From the NCBI GenBank assembly GCA_963815295.1, contig CAWFFZ010000008.1:62001-126000 (forward strand): a DNA stretch of 64,000 nt, given 5' to 3'. This stretch comes from JACDHG01 sp963815295. Lineage in GTDB: Bacteria > Actinomycetota > Actinomycetes > Propionibacteriales > Nocardioidaceae. Positions 9,887 through 18,243 of the stretch are shown one piece after another (the stretch's first letter is position 1; every line of letters starts with the position of its first letter). The position numbers and the translations under genes were made by a program. The notes beneath the pieces are model-generated. The model saw only the letters and a program-made list of their open reading frames with translations, had not been told where the DNA came from and did not search any database.

Positions 9887-10068
9887 AGCCGACGCCTCGC
9901 AAGCGAACCCCGACCTCCGAGCCCGAGAAGCGCGCTGACCATCGCCGTGACCTCGACGAGGTTTTCGGTGACGTCCTTCCTGACTCCACCCGCGACGAGC
10001 GTGGAGAAGAGTCTGATCCCAGTCGAGACGACGACCTGCTCGGGGACGTCCCGCCCCACCACGGGTAA
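9859..10068 (+). CDS. small basic/acidic hypothetical protein, conserved-looking in actinobacteria
   Basis: A 69-residue protein from ATG 9859, overlapping the end of the epimerase gene by 28 bp in another frame. It opens with a basic segment (RPERRVKPTPRKRTP) and ends with an acidic tail (DEVFGDVLPDSTRDERGEE then DPSRDDDLLGDVPPHHG). I recall similar small actinobacterial proteins with an LDEVFGDVLP core, but no function is known. It has no membrane segment and is likely disordered. The overlap suggests translational coupling to the epimerase. Confidence 0.55.
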   Translation: MADRPERRVKPTPRKRTPTSEPEKRADHRRDLDEVFGDVLPDSTRDERGEESDPSRDDDLLGDVPPHHG

Positions 10069-10089
10069 GCCGTCCGGATCGGCGGTCGC

Positions 10090-10473
10090 TCAGTCTCGCG
10101 CTACAGTCCCGTGTTGCGCCGCGAGGAGGTCTCGGATCTCGGTGAGCAGCGCCACGTCTTCGGGGACTGCCGAGGTTTCTTCGGGCTTGTCGCGGTCCAT
10201 CCGCTCTCGTGCCTTCATGTAGGGCATCACGACGGCGAAGTAGACAACAGCCGCGAGGATGAGGAAGGAAACTACGGCGGTGAGCCAGGCGCCCACGCCT
10301 ACCCCGCCGGGGGCATAGTTCGAGAAGTCGGGCGTGCCGCCGATCTTTCCGAGGATGTCCATCAGCAGTGCGACGGTCGCGAGCACGACTGCTCCGAACG
10401 CTGCAGCCATGACGAACGCGACTGCGAGCTCGACGAGGTTGCCGCGCAGGACGAAATCCTTGAAACCCTTCAT
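10090..10473 (-). CDS. mscL: large-conductance mechanosensitive channel MscL
   Basis: A 127-residue protein with the standard MscL plan: N-terminal amphipathic helix MKGFKDFVLRGNLVELAVA, TM1 (residues about 14-42), a short periplasmic loop with PDFSNYAPGG, TM2 (about 60-85) and a charged C-terminal helix (LTEIRDLLAAQ). It is an osmotic safety valve in the plasma membrane, working as a homopentamer. It is the last of three same-strand genes (FmdB-like, SAF, mscL) separated by 55 and 72 bp, so partial co-transcription is possible. Confidence 0.96.
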   Translation of the reverse strand: MKGFKDFVLRGNLVELAVAFVMAAAFGAVVLATVALLMDILGKIGGTPDFSNYAPGGVGVGAWLTAVVSFLILAAVVYFAVVMPYMKARERMDRDKPEETSAVPEDVALLTEIRDLLAAQHGTVARD

Positions 10474-10545
10474 GGGCGTGTCTCCCTTGTCTACGTCGAG
10501 CGCATGGACAGGCGTGCGCGGTCGCGACGCTACACCCGACGCGCA

Positions 10546-11190
10546 TCAACCCCGCAGACTGAGGGAAACCTGCCCGTCGGCGCTTGCCTGCGCCAGGGAC
10601 GCAGCCGCGGTGGGCGTGACGCCAAGCACGACGAGAGCGCCGTCTCGATTGCCATCGATGCTGCTCGAGTCAGCGGCAGGCAGCGTCACGACGACGGCGT
10701 TGCTCACGACGAGCCGGGCCATCGGGGCGTCCAGTGTCGACGCGGCCCTAGCGGCATACACGTCGATGTGATCGCCCACCCGCAACAGGGCGACGACCTC
10801 GGCGTCGTCGACGCGAACAGGTGTGGCCACGAGCCCGCGCGAGTAGCCAGCCATTAATGCGTTGCTGACGAGGCGGCGGTCACTGATCGGCTCACCTTCG
10901 CGGACCGGAGATGCCAGCGTCTCGTCGACCAGCGAAGTGGACGTGGATGCGATGCCGGTCGGCACGAGGTTGCTCGTCATGTGCACGACGCGTATGTCGT
11001 CGGGTCCGATCACGCTGCCCGCCGCCAGGTCGCGGGAGGCCACCACGACGGCTGTCGTGTCGGGCGGTGGCGGTGCGAGCACGCGCGCGAATGCGAAGAC
11101 GGCAAATCCGGCGAGGAGGGCGGCGATCAGCCTCCGACGCCGGCGCAGGGCGCGATGCAGCTGATGCGTCGTGGCACGGAGGTCTGGCAT
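10546..11190 (-). CDS. SAF domain protein (CpaB/RcpC-like)
   Basis: A 214-residue protein. ATG 11190 is preferred to an in-frame TTG two codons upstream. A single membrane anchor (residues about 20-40, LIAALLAGFAVFAFARVLA) is followed by an SAF domain with VVVASRDLAAGSVIGPDDIRVV and the paired SPVREGEPISDRRLV. A VRVDDAEVVALLRVGDHIDVYAA segment, typical of Flp-pilus CpaB proteins, follows. No other pilus-assembly genes are in the window, so a pilus role is not supported by context. It probably faces the cell exterior. Confidence 0.8.
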   Translation of the reverse strand: MPDLRATTHQLHRALRRRRRLIAALLAGFAVFAFARVLAPPPPDTTAVVVASRDLAAGSVIGPDDIRVVHMTSNLVPTGIASTSTSLVDETLASPVREGEPISDRRLVSNALMAGYSRGLVATPVRVDDAEVVALLRVGDHIDVYAARAASTLDAPMARLVVSNAVVVTLPAADSSSIDGNRDGALVVLGVTPTAAASLAQASADGQVSLSLRG

Positions 11191-11245
11191 CGACAAAGCC
11201 TAGGAACCTCGGCCGCCTGCACGGGGCCGTTGTCCACAGGCAGCG

Positions 11246-11638
11246 TCAGCTGGCGACGGGCTTCTTCTCCGAGCCGGACTTCTTCGGCGACCCGTTGCTC
11301 GACCGCGTCTCCCCGCTCGACTTCTTCGCACCGTCGGACGAGCCAGACGAGCCGGACGACTCCGAGGCGCTGGCAGCCGCGGGCGTGCCCGAGTCCTTGG
11401 CTGCTGGATCCTTCGAGGACTCGCCCTGAGCCCCGTCAGACGTTGCACCGTTGGCGGGTGCAGCCCGGCTGTCGTTGCGGTAGAAACCGGATCCCTTGAA
11501 GACGACGCCGACGGCGGTCAGCACCTTGCGCAGCCGCCCCTCGCAGGCGGGACAAACGGTGAGGGAGGCATCGGTAAAGCTCTGGCGCACCTCGAGCTGC
11601 TCGTCGCACGCTGTGCAGGCGTACTGGTAGACCGGCAC
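11246..11638 (-). CDS. FmdB-family zinc-ribbon protein, probable redox-regulated chaperone (Ruc/Rv0991c-like)
   Basis: A 130-residue protein. GTG 11638 is selected because AAGGAG precedes it at good spacing and the family starts with PVYQYACTACDEQ. The zinc ribbon uses CTAC (N-terminus) and CPAC (about residue 35), followed by GVVFKGSGFYRND, the FmdB consensus. The C-terminal 70 residues are Ser/Gly/Lys rich and likely disordered. In M. tuberculosis the syntenic protein Rv0991c (Ruc) is a redox-regulated chaperone under HrcA control. The CIRCE-like operator 74 bp upstream fits the same regulation here. The function is inferred from family and synteny. Confidence 0.85.
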   Translation of the reverse strand: MPVYQYACTACDEQLEVRQSFTDASLTVCPACEGRLRKVLTAVGVVFKGSGFYRNDSRAAPANGATSDGAQGESSKDPAAKDSGTPAAASASESSGSSGSSDGAKKSSGETRSSNGSPKKSGSEKKPVAS

Positions 11639-11711
11639 CGAGGGCTCCTTCGCGATAGGCACGCTGGCAAGCGCAGCGTCAGGCTGGGGCTGGCGGGTCG
11701 GGGTGTCAGGG

Positions 11712-11738
11712 TTAGCACTCTGCAGGGTCGACTGCCAG
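11712..11738 (-). promoter_or_regulatory. CIRCE-type HrcA operator upstream of the FmdB/Ruc-like gene
   Basis: On the plus strand TTAGCACTC, exactly 9 nt, then GACTGCCAG. The canonical CIRCE is TTAGCACTC-N9-GAGTGCTAA. The left arm is perfect; the right arm matches 6 of 9 canonical bases and 8 of 9 of the GAGTGCCAG form I associate with actinobacteria. It lies 74 bp before the start of the zinc-ribbon gene, inside the 142-bp divergent region shared with the penicillin-acylase gene. Confidence 0.75.
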
Positions 11739-11780
11739 GCATTTCCCATTGTGCGCCAGCATCTGCCCGGACGCAAAGTA

Positions 11781-14363
11781 ATGGCACAGCCGGGGCACAA
11801 TGGCTCGGTGCGTCGTCCCCGCTGGCTCCGAGTGCTTGGCTGGAGCGCGATCGGGGTCGTTCTGCTGCTCGTCGCGACGTTCATTACCGCGGTCTGGACG
11901 GTTCATCGTCCGATGCCGCAGACCGAAGGCACCGTGACTCTCGAGGGCCTCAGCGCCGACGTCACCGTCGTACGTGACAAGCACGGGATCCCGCAGCTCT
12001 ATGCCGACACGACAGACGACCTCTTCTATGCCCAGGGCTATGTCCAGGCGCAGGACCGGTTCTTCGAGATGGACTTTCGGCGGCATGTCACCGCAGGGCG
12101 GCTCACCGAGCTCTTCGGCGAGAGCGCGCTGAAGACCGACAAGCTCGTCCGCACCTTGGGTTGGCGGCGGGTTGCCGAGCAGGAGCTGCCGCTGTTGAGT
12201 CCGGAGACGCGCGGCTACCTCGAGCACTTCTCCGAGGGCGTCAACGCCTATCTCGAAGACCACGACGGGGCTGAGCTGTCGCTGGAGTACGCCGTCCTGG
12301 GCCTCACCGGAGTCGAGTCCTCACCAGAGCCCTGGACATCCGTCGACTCCTTGGCGTGGTTGAAGGCGATGGCCTGGAACCTCGGCAGCAACTTTGAAGA
12401 CGAGGTCACCAGGGCGCTGCTGTCGACGCGGCTGACCAAGAGTCAGATCGCGACGCTCTACCCGCCGTATCCCTACGACTTGAATCAGCCCATCGTCACG
12501 CAGGGCGGGATCGTCGATGGCGTCTACGAGCAGGACGCCACGGGCAACGGCACCCGGCTCCCCAACCGGCCGGGCTACCTGACGGCGGGGCGCGAGGCGC
12601 TGCTGCGCGCTCGCGACGCCACCCGCGACCTCGGCGAGCTTCTAGGCCGCGGCGAAGGCCTGGGATCCAACGCCTGGGCGGTCTCGGGGGAGCACACGGA
12701 GAGCGGTGCGCCCATCCTCGCCAACGACCCGCACCTGGCTCCCTCGATGCCGGGCGTCTGGTACCAGATGGGCCTGCACTGCACCACTGTCGACCGCGAC
12801 TGCCCGTACGACGTCAGCGGGTTCACGTTCGCTGGCGTGCCAGGTGTGGTGATCGGCCACAACGCCGACATTGCCTGGGGCTACAGCAACCTCTATCCCG
12901 ACGTGCAGGACCTCTACCTCGAGCAGGTCTCCAGCGATGACACCGTCCTGTATGACGGACGGCAGGTCCCGCTAGCAACCCGCGAGGAGACGTTCGAGAT
13001 CGCAGGCCAGGACGACGCTGTGACAATCACCGTTCGCGAGAGCAGACATGGCCCGCTGATCTCCGAGGTGAGCGACGACGTGGGCAAGGTAGGCAAGGAC
13101 GCACCGGTGGCGCCGGATTCGCCGGACCGGGGGACCGGTTATGAGGTTGCCCTCCAGTGGACGGCCCTGACCCCGGCCCGGACGGCCGACTCGCTCTTCG
13201 CGATCAACGCCGCATCCAACTGGGACGAGTTCCGCGACGCGGCCCGCGACTTCGAGGCCCCGAGCCAGAACATGGTCTACGCCGATGTCGAGGGACACAT
13301 CGGTTACCAGGCTCCTGGCACGATTCCCATCCGACGTACCGGTCAGGGCGATTGGCCCGCCCCGGGGTGGGATCCGGCGTACAACTGGGCTCCTGACCCC
13401 ATCCCCTTCGACGCCTTGCCGAGCGTGCTCGACCCCGACGACGGGTATGTCATCACCGCCAACCAGTCAGTCGCCGGCCGCGACTACCCCTACTACCTCG
13501 GGAGCTCCTTCGACTACGGCTACCGGGCGCAACGCATCCGCAACCTGCTCGAGGCCGACCACTCGCTCACCGCCGACGACATGGCGAAGATCCAGCTGGA
13601 CACCTATAGCGCCCTCGCCCGTCGGCTGACCCCCATGCTGCGGTCGGTCCCGATCGACGACCCGTACTACAGCGTGGGCCAGCAGGTGCTGTTCCGCTGG
13701 GACCTGAAGATGGATGCCGACAGCCCGGGGGCCGCCTACTTCAACGTCGTGTGGAGTCGCTTGCTCGACCTGACGTTCTCCGACCAGTTCCCGACAGACG
13801 CGCGACCCGACGGTGGGTCGCGGTGGTACGCCGTGATGCTTGATCTGCTCGACGATCCGGAAAACCAGTTCTGGGACGATGTCGACACCAGCGACCGGGT
13901 GGAGACCCGCGACGACATCATCCGCGAGGCACTGCTGCAAGGACGGGACGAGTTGACCAGGAAGGTCTCCCGCACCCCGAACGAATGGCGGTGGGGGATG
14001 TTGCACAAGCTCTCGTTGGAGAACGAAACGCTTGGATCGGACAGCTCGCCGGTGCGATTCGTGTTCAACCGGGGGCCGTATGACGTCAGCGGTGGTCCCG
14101 CAGTGATAAACGCGACGGCATGGGACGCCACCGAGGGCTACGAGGTCTCGGCGGTGCCCTCGATGCGCATGGTGGTGCCACTCGACGACCTCGACGACGC
14201 GCGATGGATCAACCTCACGGGGGCATCCGGCCACGCCTACAACGACAACTACTCCGACCAGACAGAACTATGGGCGGCCGGCGAGACCCTGCCCTGGGTG
14301 TTCAGCCGCGACTCCGTCGACCGGGCGGGCGAGCACGTCCTGACTCTCAGCCCGGCTGGGTGA
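11781..14363 (+). CDS. penicillin acylase family protein (Ntn hydrolase)
   Basis: An 860-residue protein from ATG 11781; a GTG at 11808 is the alternative start. An N-terminal membrane anchor or signal (residues about 20-45) is followed by the alpha-domain GIPQLYADTTDDLFYAQGYVQAQDRFFEMDF, typical of the S45 family. LGSNAWAVSGE carries the autoprocessing nucleophile Ser296 after Gly, followed by ILANDPHL. The precursor should self-cleave into alpha and beta chains. The substrate could be an N-acyl homoserine lactone or another acyl amide and cannot be read from sequence. It is exported or membrane tethered and divergent from the FmdB-like gene. Confidence 0.9.
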   Translation: MAQPGHNGSVRRPRWLRVLGWSAIGVVLLLVATFITAVWTVHRPMPQTEGTVTLEGLSADVTVVRDKHGIPQLYADTTDDLFYAQGYVQAQDRFFEMDFRRHVTAGRLTELFGESALKTDKLVRTLGWRRVAEQELPLLSPETRGYLEHFSEGVNAYLEDHDGAELSLEYAVLGLTGVESSPEPWTSVDSLAWLKAMAWNLGSNFEDEVTRALLSTRLTKSQIATLYPPYPYDLNQPIVTQGGIVDGVYEQDATGNGTRLPNRPGYLTAGREALLRARDATRDLGELLGRGEGLGSNAWAVSGEHTESGAPILANDPHLAPSMPGVWYQMGLHCTTVDRDCPYDVSGFTFAGVPGVVIGHNADIAWGYSNLYPDVQDLYLEQVSSDDTVLYDGRQVPLATREETFEIAGQDDAVTITVRESRHGPLISEVSDDVGKVGKDAPVAPDSPDRGTGYEVALQWTALTPARTADSLFAINAASNWDEFRDAARDFEAPSQNMVYADVEGHIGYQAPGTIPIRRTGQGDWPAPGWDPAYNWAPDPIPFDALPSVLDPDDGYVITANQSVAGRDYPYYLGSSFDYGYRAQRIRNLLEADHSLTADDMAKIQLDTYSALARRLTPMLRSVPIDDPYYSVGQQVLFRWDLKMDADSPGAAYFNVVWSRLLDLTFSDQFPTDARPDGGSRWYAVMLDLLDDPENQFWDDVDTSDRVETRDDIIREALLQGRDELTRKVSRTPNEWRWGMLHKLSLENETLGSDSSPVRFVFNRGPYDVSGGPAVINATAWDATEGYEVSAVPSMRMVVPLDDLDDARWINLTGASGHAYNDNYSDQTELWAAGETLPWVFSRDSVDRAGEHVLTLSPAG

Positions 14364-14378
14364 CAGGGAGCCGGGGCG

Positions 14379-14996
14379 TCAGCTCCAGGTGCCGTACGCA
14401 TCCTCGCGGGTGATCCGGAGAACGCGCGCATCGGTCACGATTGCGTCGACTCGCTGGTCATGCGAAGTCGCGGGCAGGTGTTCGAACACTTCGTCGTCGA
14501 ACACGAGCAGCGCCCGGAGAGCGCGGGGCCGGGTGCGGGTCAGCGCCCGGTCATAGCACCCGGCGCCGCGGCCGAGTCGGGCTCCCGCTGGCGAGCCGGC
14601 CAGGCCGGGGCAGAGGACGACGTCCGCGTCGGTGATGGCTCCCGGGCCGAGGCGCTCGCCGGAGGGCTCCAGGATTCCGAGTCGGCGTGGCCGCAGCATG
14701 CCCGGCTCATATTGTGCCCAGTCGAGGTCGAAGTCGTCGAGCACGACGGGCAGCAGCACGATGATCCCGCGCTCGTGGAGCTCGTCGAGTAGACCGTTCG
14801 TGGACGGTTCTTCTGCTGTCGAGACGTAGGCCGCCACTGTCTCGGCGGTTGCGATCTCGTCGAGGTCGAGGACTCGATCGATGATTGCCTGGGATGCGGC
14901 GTCGCGGCTCGGCTGGTCGCGATCGGCCCGCGCCCGGAGCACCTCGCGTCGCAGATCTTGCTTCGTCGGCGCGGACGAGAGTGCGGAGGGGCGCAT
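14379..14996 (-). CDS. 5-formyltetrahydrofolate cyclo-ligase
   Basis: A 205-residue protein from ATG 14996; the frame could extend 16 codons further, but those residues look non-conserved. It converts 5-formyl-THF to 5,10-methenyl-THF using ATP. Visible signatures are the N-terminal KQDLRREVLRARADR helix, VAAYVSTAEEPSTNGLL, PVVLDDFDLDWAQYEPG and the C-terminal nucleotide loop GARLGRGAGCYDRAL. The position next to the uridylyltransferase matches the M. tuberculosis Rv0992c-Rv0993 arrangement. It converges on the acylase gene with a 15-bp gap. Confidence 0.93.
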   Translation of the reverse strand: MRPSALSSAPTKQDLRREVLRARADRDQPSRDAASQAIIDRVLDLDEIATAETVAAYVSTAEEPSTNGLLDELHERGIIVLLPVVLDDFDLDWAQYEPGMLRPRRLGILEPSGERLGPGAITDADVVLCPGLAGSPAGARLGRGAGCYDRALTRTRPRALRALLVFDDEVFEHLPATSHDQRVDAIVTDARVLRITREDAYGTWS

Positions 14997-15057
14997 CTCC
15001 CCACAATAGGCGGCATCGCGCCCAGCGCCACATTCGTCGACCACCTAGCATGCGGGG

Positions 15058-16449
15058 ATGAGTGCCGAGGGTCTGTCCGAAGCCCAGTCGAGGATGCGCA
15101 ATGCCGGGGTTGATCTGGTCGCGATCGACGTCTTCAGTCACTACTACGGGCTGCTGGAGAGCGGGGAGACGGGCATCGTCGCCGAGTCCGACATTGAGCC
15201 GCTGACCAGCCCTGCGCGCCTCGATGACCTGGACTTGCCGGAGGCGGCGAGCCTTCAGGCATTGAGTGAGACCGCCGTGATCAAGCTCAACGGTGGTCTC
15301 GGGACCTCGATGGGCATGGACCGGGCGAAATCGCTTCTCGAGGTGCGCGACGGGCTCTGTTTCCTCGACATCATCGTGCGACAAGTGCGGCACCTCCGCG
15401 CGGAGACGTCGGCCAGGCTTCCGCTCGTCTTCATGAACTCGTTCCGCACCCGCGACGACACGTTGGCCGTCCTGAGCCGGTACGACGACCTGGCCGTCGA
15501 CGGGGTGGACCCCGACTTCGTGCAGAACCGCGAGCCCAAGCTGAGGGCTGACGACCTCACGCCGGTCGACTGGCCTGCTGATCCCGAGCTGGAGTGGTGC
15601 CCCCCCGGACACGGCGATCTCTACACAGCCGTGACCGCATCCGGCGTGCTGGACCAGTTGCTCGAGGCTGGGTTCCACTACGCCTTCGTGTCCAACGGCG
15701 ACAACCTCGGAGCAGTCGTGGATCCCGCGGTGGCGGGGTGGTTCGCACAGAGCGGCGCGCCCTTCGCCGTCGAGGTCAGTCGACGTACGTCGGCCGACCG
15801 CAAAGGTGGCCACCTGGCGATCCGGGCTCGCGACCAGCAGCTCGTGCTTCGCGAGTCGGCGCAGACGGCGCCAGCGGACGAGGCGATGTTCGGCGACGTG
15901 ACGCATCATCGCTACTTCAATACGAACAACTTGTGGATCGACTTGCGCAGCCTGGCCGGCACGATGCAACGCACCGGTGGCATCCTCGGGCTGCCCTTGA
16001 TCCGTAACGAGAAAACCGTCGACGCGGGCGACCCGGACTCGCCGGCGGTGATCCAGATCGAGACAGCGATGGGGTCAGCGGTCGAGGTGTTCGAAGGCGC
16101 ACAGGCGGTCGAGGTCGACCGGTCGCGCTTCCTGCCGGTCAAGTCGACGAACGACCTGCTGGCGCTGCGCTCCGACGTGTACGAGCTCGGCGAGGACTTC
16201 CGGCTTCGGCTGGCGGTCGAGAGTGCCGATGCGCCGTATGTCGACCTCGAGCCGGACTTCTACAAGCTGATCGCCGATTTCGACGCCCGATTCACCGACG
16301 GGGTGCCGTCCCTCGCCCAGGCGACGTCATTCGTGGTGCGCGGCGACTGGACATTCGAGCCCGATGTCGTCGCGGTCGGAGAGGTCGAGCTTGAGGCGGC
16401 TGACTCGCCTGGCGTGATCAGCCGAGGGACCACTCTCGGTGCAAGTTAG
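15058..16449 (+). CDS. UTP-glucose-1-phosphate uridylyltransferase, UDPGP (eukaryote-type) family
   Basis: A 463-residue enzyme making UDP-glucose from UTP and glucose-1-phosphate. The nucleotide-binding loop is VIKLNGGLGTSMGMDRAKSL near residue 80. Other UDPGP hallmarks are VFMNSFRTRDDT, PPGHGDLYTA, VSNGDNLGA and KGGHLAIR. It is longer than and unlike the about 300-residue bacterial GalU, although it sits at the galU locus of the conserved block. It starts 61 bp from the divergent cyclo-ligase gene and is followed by MoeA/Glp after 55 bp, probably in one operon. Confidence 0.93.
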   Translation: MSAEGLSEAQSRMRNAGVDLVAIDVFSHYYGLLESGETGIVAESDIEPLTSPARLDDLDLPEAASLQALSETAVIKLNGGLGTSMGMDRAKSLLEVRDGLCFLDIIVRQVRHLRAETSARLPLVFMNSFRTRDDTLAVLSRYDDLAVDGVDPDFVQNREPKLRADDLTPVDWPADPELEWCPPGHGDLYTAVTASGVLDQLLEAGFHYAFVSNGDNLGAVVDPAVAGWFAQSGAPFAVEVSRRTSADRKGGHLAIRARDQQLVLRESAQTAPADEAMFGDVTHHRYFNTNNLWIDLRSLAGTMQRTGGILGLPLIRNEKTVDAGDPDSPAVIQIETAMGSAVEVFEGAQAVEVDRSRFLPVKSTNDLLALRSDVYELGEDFRLRLAVESADAPYVDLEPDFYKLIADFDARFTDGVPSLAQATSFVVRGDWTFEPDVVAVGEVELEAADSPGVISRGTTLGAS

Positions 16450-16504
16450 GGTGTGACGTCGTGGCCTTGAATGCCGCGGACCCCTTGATGAGAGACCACG
16501 GTTG

Positions 16505-17725
16505 ATGCGCAGCGTAGAAGAGCACCTCAGCAGCATCTTGGATGCGATCGACCCACTCCCGCCGTACGACCAGCCACTCCTCGAGGCGATCGGACTGCCG
16601 ATCTGCGAGGACATCACGGCCGCGATCGACCTGCCGACGTTCGACAACTCGGCCATGGATGGCTACGCCTGCCGCCTCGCCGACCTCGAGGGTGCCTCGA
16701 AGGACACCCCGGTGCGGCTGCCGGTGGTGGGGGAGTCCGCCGCCGGACAGACGAAGGCATACGGGTTGTCGCCGGGACAGGCCGTGAAGATCATGACCGG
16801 AGCACCGCTGCCGACCGGCGCCGACGTCGTCGTCCCGATCGAGTGGACTGACGGTGGCCGGGCCAACGTCACGATCGTGCAGGTGCCTGAGCTCGGCCAG
16901 CACATCAGGCCGCGGGGCGAGGATGTGACAGCCGGCGACCTGCTGCTGGAGGAGGGCATCGTGTTCGGCCCTCGCCAGGTGGCGATCGCGGCAGCAACCG
17001 GTCGCTCGCGCATCAGGGCTCGGCCGCGGCCACGTGTCGTCATCTTGTCGACGGGCAGCGAGCTTCGTGAGCCGGGCACGCCGTTGGGGTTCGACTCCAT
17101 CTATGACTCGAACTCCTACTGCCTAGCAGCGGCCGCCCGTCAGGCCGATGCGATCCCTTATCGCGTCGGCAGCGTCAGTGACGACCCGCAGGAGCTCACG
17201 GACACTCTGTCTGACCAGCTCGTCCGGGCAGACTTGGTCGTGACGAGTGGTGGTGTCAGCAAAGGCGACTACGACGTGGTGAAAGACGTGCTGGGCAGGG
17301 TCGGGACCGTCGACTTCGTCGAGGTCGCCATGCAGCCGGGCAAACCACAAGGGTTCGGCAAGATCGGCGAGGACGAGACTCCGATCTTCACGCTGCCCGG
17401 CAACCCCGTGTCGTCGTACGTGTCATTCGAGGTCTTCGTGCTCCCGGCAATCCGAAGGATGATGGGCAAGCTGCCCTACCGCAGGCCGCTGGTGCGTGCC
17501 CAACTGACGAATAGCGTGAGTTCCCCACGTGGTCGCCGGCAGTTCGTCCGGGCTAAGTTCGACGTGACAGCGAAGGGAGCGGAGGTGACCCCAGTCGGTG
17601 GCCACGGTTCGCACTTGATCGGCGGCCTCTCGCACTCTGACGCGTTGATTGTCATCCCCGAGGAGACCACGGATCTCAAGGTCCACAGCACCGTTGACGT
17701 CATGGTGCTGGACAGGGCGTTCTGA
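16505..17725 (+). CDS. molybdopterin molybdotransferase MoeA / gephyrin-like protein Glp
   Basis: A 406-residue MoeA-fold protein; ATG 16505 is preferred to TTG 16502. Motifs in order: PTFDNSAMDGYA, IMTGAPLPTGADVVVPIE, the MPT-binding TSGGVSKGDYDVVKD, and LPGNPVSSYVSFEVFVLP. MoeA inserts molybdate into adenylated molybdopterin. In corynebacteria the syntenic homologue Glp instead works with the membrane receptor GlpR in the divisome. Here moaC and a mogA/moaB gene follow directly, and the GlpR/SepX gene is 1.8 kb downstream, so either or both roles are possible. The stop overlaps the moaC start. Confidence 0.9.
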   Translation: MRSVEEHLSSILDAIDPLPPYDQPLLEAIGLPICEDITAAIDLPTFDNSAMDGYACRLADLEGASKDTPVRLPVVGESAAGQTKAYGLSPGQAVKIMTGAPLPTGADVVVPIEWTDGGRANVTIVQVPELGQHIRPRGEDVTAGDLLLEEGIVFGPRQVAIAAATGRSRIRARPRPRVVILSTGSELREPGTPLGFDSIYDSNSYCLAAAARQADAIPYRVGSVSDDPQELTDTLSDQLVRADLVVTSGGVSKGDYDVVKDVLGRVGTVDFVEVAMQPGKPQGFGKIGEDETPIFTLPGNPVSSYVSFEVFVLPAIRRMMGKLPYRRPLVRAQLTNSVSSPRGRRQFVRAKFDVTAKGAEVTPVGGHGSHLIGGLSHSDALIVIPEETTDLKVHSTVDVMVLDRAF

Positions 17726-18243
17726 TGATCGACGCCGACAACAGCCGTGACAGTCCCCGGCTGACGCATGTCGATGAGTCGGGTGCGGCACGTATGGTCG
17801 ACGTCTCTGACAAGGACGTGTCGACTCGCGAGGCGGTCGCCTCCGGGCTGGTGCGGGTATCCGCCGAGGTTGTGGGGCTGCTCCGCGGCGAGGGCGTGCC
17901 GAAGGGCGACGCGCTCGGTGTCGCCAGGGTCGCCGGCATCATGGCCGCCAAGCGCACGCCCGACCTGGTCCCGCTCTGCCACCCGATCGCACTGAGTGCC
18001 GTCACCGTCCAGTTGACGGTCGCCGACGACGCGGTGGAGATCACGGCAACGGTCCGCACCGCAGACCGCACGGGCGTCGAGATGGAGGCGCTGACCGCGG
18101 TGGCGGTGGCGGCGTTAACCATCATCGACATGGTCAAGGCGGTCGACAAGGGGGCGTTGATCGAGCGCGTGGGGCTGGTCAGCAAGACCGGCGGCAGATC
18201 GGGGTCTTGGCACGCATCAGGTCGGGGCGGCGCAGATGGCTGA
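17725..18243 (+). CDS. moaC: cyclic pyranopterin monophosphate synthase MoaC
   Basis: A 172-residue protein; ATG 17725 shares its A with the upstream TGA. It catalyses the second half of cPMP formation in molybdenum cofactor synthesis. The signature KGDALGVARVAGIMAAKRTPDLVPLCHPI carries the catalytic lysine and histidine region, followed by GVEMEALTAV and MVKAVDKGA, all highly conserved in MoaC. The C-terminal dozen residues (SGSWHASGRGGADG) are a variable tail overlapping the next gene by 8 bp. Tight coupling on both sides indicates an operon. Confidence 0.96.
   Translation: MIDADNSRDSPRLTHVDESGAARMVDVSDKDVSTREAVASGLVRVSAEVVGLLRGEGVPKGDALGVARVAGIMAAKRTPDLVPLCHPIALSAVTVQLTVADDAVEITATVRTADRTGVEMEALTAVAVAALTIIDMVKAVDKGALIERVGLVSKTGGRSGSWHASGRGGADG

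Noticed and set aside
14707..15969. Minus-strand open frame of 420 codons opposite the uridylyltransferase gene
   Set aside because: Antisense of a clear enzyme gene, no recognisable domain; long shadow frames are common at this GC content.
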